From Maliibacterium massiliense (GTDB taxonomy: Bacteria; Bacillota; Clostridia; Christensenellales; Maliibacteriaceae): a DNA stretch of 64,000 bases. The position numbers and the translations under genes were made by a program. The notes under the pieces were generated by a model. That model was not told where the DNA came from and made no database searches. It was given only the letters and a program-made list of their open reading frames with translations. The stretch covers positions 744,001-808,000 of the forward strand of contig NZ_LR026983.1 of NCBI RefSeq assembly GCF_900604345.1. Direction: 5' to 3'. This document shows, one piece after another, positions 61,324-64,000 of this stretch. Within the stretch, counting starts at the first letter, position 1, and each line of letters starts with the position of its first letter.

Positions 61324-64000
61324 TATCCGCGCACCTCCTGCTGCATTTTCTCCAGCGCCTCCTGCTGTTTGAGATCGGGCATAAACTGCATGCGCAGCGG
61401 GCGCATGCGCACGTCGTAGCCGCAGAGCGGCCTGTAGGCGCAGTGCGCGCAGCCGTCCTGCCCCTTGCGCTTTGATGGGCATATGTCCGAAACACCCCGC
61501 GCGATGCCTTCCGCCAGCGCGCCCAGTTTTTTGCGCGTATAGGCAAGCAGCGCGTCCATGGCCTCCCTGCCCAGCAGGTTTTGCCCCTCGCGCGCAGAAA
61601 GGGGCGCCACGGGGCTGGTCTCCTTTTCCCCGCGCGCGGTATCCATGGCGCGGATGACCGCCGCATCCTTGAGAATCAAGCCCCCCATGCGGTAGGGCCG
61701 CGGCTCATTGAAGGGGATGTCCCCCAGCTTGAAGTAAAGCATGCCGCCGGGCGTTGCGCGCGTCTGCCCCACCGCGGCGGGCACGTCCTCCAGCGCCAAC
61801 AGGTAGGCCGCCAGCTGCAGGTGCAAGCCGTAGTAAATCTCGTCAATTTTGACGGTGGACAGGCCGGATTTGTAGTCCACCACGCGCAGCGCCGCCTCGC
61901 CGTCCTCCAGCAGCGCGCCGTCCACGCGGTCGATGCGCCCGGTGAGGTACGCCTTGCCGCCGTGGGGCAGTTCCACCGCCAGCGAGGGCAGTTTCTCCCC
62001 CTTACCCATGCCCAGCTCCGCGCCCCAGGGACGAAAATCCGAGCGCTTGAGCGAGCGCAGCACCCCCCAGGCGATGTTACAGCACATCCCCTGCAGGCGC
62101 GCGCGCAGCGCCTGAGAGGCGGCGTCCGCATCCAAACGGGCCAGATACCCCTGCGGCGCCTCCTCCACCATGCGCGCAAAGGTGCGCGCTACCCAAGTGC
62201 TGCACGCCGCCTCATCCGCCGTGGCCACATCCAGCGCGCCACACATGATGTCGCTTGCAAGGGCGAAGAGCACGTCGTGCAATAGGGAGCCGGTGTCCCT
62301 GCGCGCGCCGGGGGCGTGCACCTCGCGCTCCCGCGCACGCAGGCCGTAGCGCGCAAGATGGGAAAACGGGCACACGGCGAACTGCTCCAGCTGGGTAACC
62401 GCCATCGACAGGGGGCGCGCAAACAGCTCCTGGGCGAGCTTTACGGGCAGCGGGGGCACCGCGTTGTCATAATCAAGCGCGCGGCGCACGCTGGCAAGGC
62501 GGCTCTGCCAGGTTTCCTCCCCCTCGTACCAGAGTGCGGCCGCGTCCACCCACGCGGGGTAGGCGAGGCCGTCCTTTTTGCGGCGCAGGCCCGCCACCAT
62601 GCGCGGGAACGTGCCGCCCGGCGTGGCGAGCGCGTCGGCGCAATCGTCCCGGCTGCAGCGGGGAAAGATGCCCTCCAGGCGGGCAAGCAGCGGCGCGGGC
62701 GAGAGCGGTTCGCCCGCCACGTCGCCCAGCGGGCAGCTGACGCACAAAAGCTCCCTTGCGCGCGTCAGCGCGCCGTAGAGATCCCGCCGCAGCTGCGCGG
62801 CATAGTGTTTGGCGGAAAATCCGATGGCAAGTTCCGCCTCGCTGCGCAGCGCCTGGCAGTCCGCATCATCCAGCAGCGCGCCGTCCTCGCCGGATACGCC
62901 CAGCGCCTCGTCGGTCGCGCCCACCACAAACAGGGCGCGCACGCCTGCGCTGCGCCAGCGGCGCAGGCTGGATACCGTCACGCGGTCCAGCGTGGTGGGG
63001 ATGATGCCCAGCTCCACGCCGGCAAAGCCCTCCTCTAAAAGCGCCCCCATCTCGCGCAGGGAGATCTCCTCCTGCGCGCTGACGCTGCCCAGCTGGCCCA
63101 GCACGCCGCAGGTGGCCTCCCATACCTGCGCGCAGGCGGCCGCCTCCTCCAATAGGTCGTGCCGCTGTAAATCCGCCACAAACGCCTCCAAATGCTGGGG
63201 CACATGCAGCGCCTCCAGGCAGTCAAACAGCACGTCCACCCGCGCGCGCGCGCGCGTCTCTCTGCGCATGCGGGCGATGTACGTATCCAGCGTGCCCACG
63301 ATCAGCGCGCGGGCCGCTTCTACATTTTCAGGCGCCTCGCGCCAGGGCATATGCCATGCGCGCGCGCCGTCAATGCCCCGGGCCAGCACCAGGTTCTCCA
63401 GCGCAAAGGCGGTTTCATCGTCCACATCGGTCATGCCGCTTTTAAGCAGCGCCAGCACGTTGCGCGTGGCGTAACCGCCCGCAAGCAGCAGCAGCGTGCG
63501 CTGCAGCGCCTCCATGGCGGGGCTGTGCAGCACCGGCCGCTTGAAATCGTAAAACGCGGGGATGCCGTGGCGCACCAGCGCGTGCTCCATGCGCGCGCAG
63601 TCCCCCGCCACGTCGCAGAGCACCACCGCAATCTCCCGGTAGCGGTAACCCTGCTGCCGGCACAGCGACACGATGCGGCGCGCTACCACGTCCGCCTCCT
63701 CGTCGGGCGAGACGGGCCGCAGCAGCGCGATGGCGGACGCGTCCTTGGGATAGACCTTTGTGGGGTACTGGTAGAGCTGCGCCTCCAGGTGTGCAAGCGC
63801 CGCGTCATGCGCGCGTTTGTTGCCCGCAAGGCGCACCGTCTCGCACGGCCAGCCGCGCTGCACCGCCAGATCGCGCAGGCGGGCGCGCAGGGCGCGCTCC
63901 ACATCAAAGAGGGGATTCTGCGCGGCGGTCTCGTCGGCGTCGATGCAGAAGGTCACCGTCATATCCGCCGATGCGCACATCAGCGCATAGAGCACCTGCT
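61323..64000 (-). CDS. addB: AddB helicase-nuclease subunit, N-terminus outside the window
   Basis: About 892 codons are present; the gene starts beyond the right edge, so the N-terminal Walker A region is missing. Visible are inactive-helicase-like parts (DRVTVSSLRRWRSAGVRALFVVGATDEALG), the nuclease motif VVDYKSGLSTVKIDEIYYGLHLQLAAYL and iron-sulfur cysteines (one in EQFAVCPFSHLARYGLRARERE, three in DGCAHCAYRPLCGYD), which are typical for AddB. It forms the Chi-recognising break-repair enzyme with AddA. Confidence 0.93.
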   Translation of the reverse strand, partial: QVLYALMCASADMTVTFCIDADETAAQNPLFDVERALRARLRDLAVQRGWPCETVRLAGNKRAHDAALAHLEAQLYQYPTKVYPKDASAIALLRPVSPDEEADVVARRIVSLCRQQGYRYREIAVVLCDVAGDCARMEHALVRHGIPAFYDFKRPVLHSPAMEALQRTLLLLAGGYATRNVLALLKSGMTDVDDETAFALENLVLARGIDGARAWHMPWREAPENVEAARALIVGTLDTYIARMRRETRARARVDVLFDCLEALHVPQHLEAFVADLQRHDLLEEAAACAQVWEATCGVLGQLGSVSAQEEISLREMGALLEEGFAGVELGIIPTTLDRVTVSSLRRWRSAGVRALFVVGATDEALGVSGEDGALLDDADCQALRSEAELAIGFSAKHYAAQLRRDLYGALTRARELLCVSCPLGDVAGEPLSPAPLLARLEGIFPRCSRDDCADALATPGGTFPRMVAGLRRKKDGLAYPAWVDAAALWYEGEETWQSRLASVRRALDYDNAVPPLPVKLAQELFARPLSMAVTQLEQFAVCPFSHLARYGLRAREREVHAPGARRDTGSLLHDVLFALASDIMCGALDVATADEAACSTWVARTFARMVEEAPQGYLARLDADAASQALRARLQGMCCNIAWGVLRSLKRSDFRPWGAELGMGKGEKLPSLAVELPHGGKAYLTGRIDRVDGALLEDGEAALRVVDYKSGLSTVKIDEIYYGLHLQLAAYLLALEDVPAAVGQTRATPGGMLYFKLGDIPFNEPRPYRMGGLILKDAAVIRAMDTARGEKETSPVAPLSAREGQNLLGREAMDALLAYTRKKLGALAEGIARGVSDICPSKRKGQDGCAHCAYRPLCGYDVRMRPLRMQFMPDLKQQEALEKMQQEVRG

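Overview
The window is GC-rich chromosomal DNA from a low-copy Gram-positive bacterium, most likely a gut-type anaerobic clostridium (Firmicutes/Bacillota, Clostridia). Support for this: rubrerythrin, an NfnAB-type electron-bifurcating pair, AddAB instead of RecBCD, YvlB/YvlD and DUF2089 envelope-stress-type genes, split transketolase genes, strong AGGAGG ribosome sites with frequent GTG/TTG starts, and two mobilizable elements of clostridial type. No species can be named from the sequence alone.

Backbone, left part (1-27.4 kb): the end of a QueT-like transporter gene, a MATE exporter, an FAD dehydrogenase, a leftward operon of response regulator, sensor kinase, ABC ATPase and FtsX-type permease, a lipoprotein deacetylase, rubrerythrin, an ATC-hydrolase-like protein, metY with a possible leader peptide, the nfnA-nfnB pair, small exported proteins, a GTPase resembling tetracycline ribosomal protection proteins, a polar amino acid ABC transporter (three genes), a solitary serine recombinase, split transketolase subunits, and a YvlB/YvlD-like envelope operon.

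Element 1 (about 27.45-36.42 kb) is a Tn4451/Tn5397-like mobilizable element, with all genes on the minus strand: XRE regulator, PAP2-like membrane protein, sigma-like factor, HTH protein, oriT/repeat region, MobC, MobA relaxase, Cys-rich VLP protein, replisome organizer, DnaC-like ATPase, TnpW, and a large serine recombinase of the TnpX/TndX type. It appears to have landed inside an envelope-stress operon, separating a DUF2089 gene (36.4-36.8 kb) from its usual partners at 26.3-27.4 kb. A motif like CCGCCCCTATTCCG occurs at both ends and, as an inverted pair, just upstream of the recombinase gene.

Between the elements (36.4-39.8 kb) lie the DUF2089 gene, a cell-wall amidase and a two-gene ABC exporter.

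Element 2 (about 39.83-49.04 kb) carries a tyrosine integrase, an XRE repressor with a clear divergent promoter/operator region, an excisionase, a MobA/MobL relaxase, a tight operon of a TetR regulator, a small protein and a large sortase-anchored surface protein, and two small transposon proteins (one TnpV). The TetR-surface operon is preceded by a leader that holds a promoter, a small open reading frame containing 15 copies of GCTT, an intrinsic-terminator-like hairpin inside that frame, and a stop codon within the TetR ribosome site. It looks like a phase-variable attenuator and is the most interesting structure in the window.

Backbone, right part (49-64 kb): tRNA-Ala, a sugar phosphate isomerase-like protein, a small acidic protein, oligoendopeptidase F, an ECF sigma/anti-sigma/membrane-protein operon, a Usp-domain protein, a VOC-fold protein, a metallo-beta-lactamase-fold hydrolase, a Ser/Pro-tailed lipoprotein, and addA with most of addB running out of the window.
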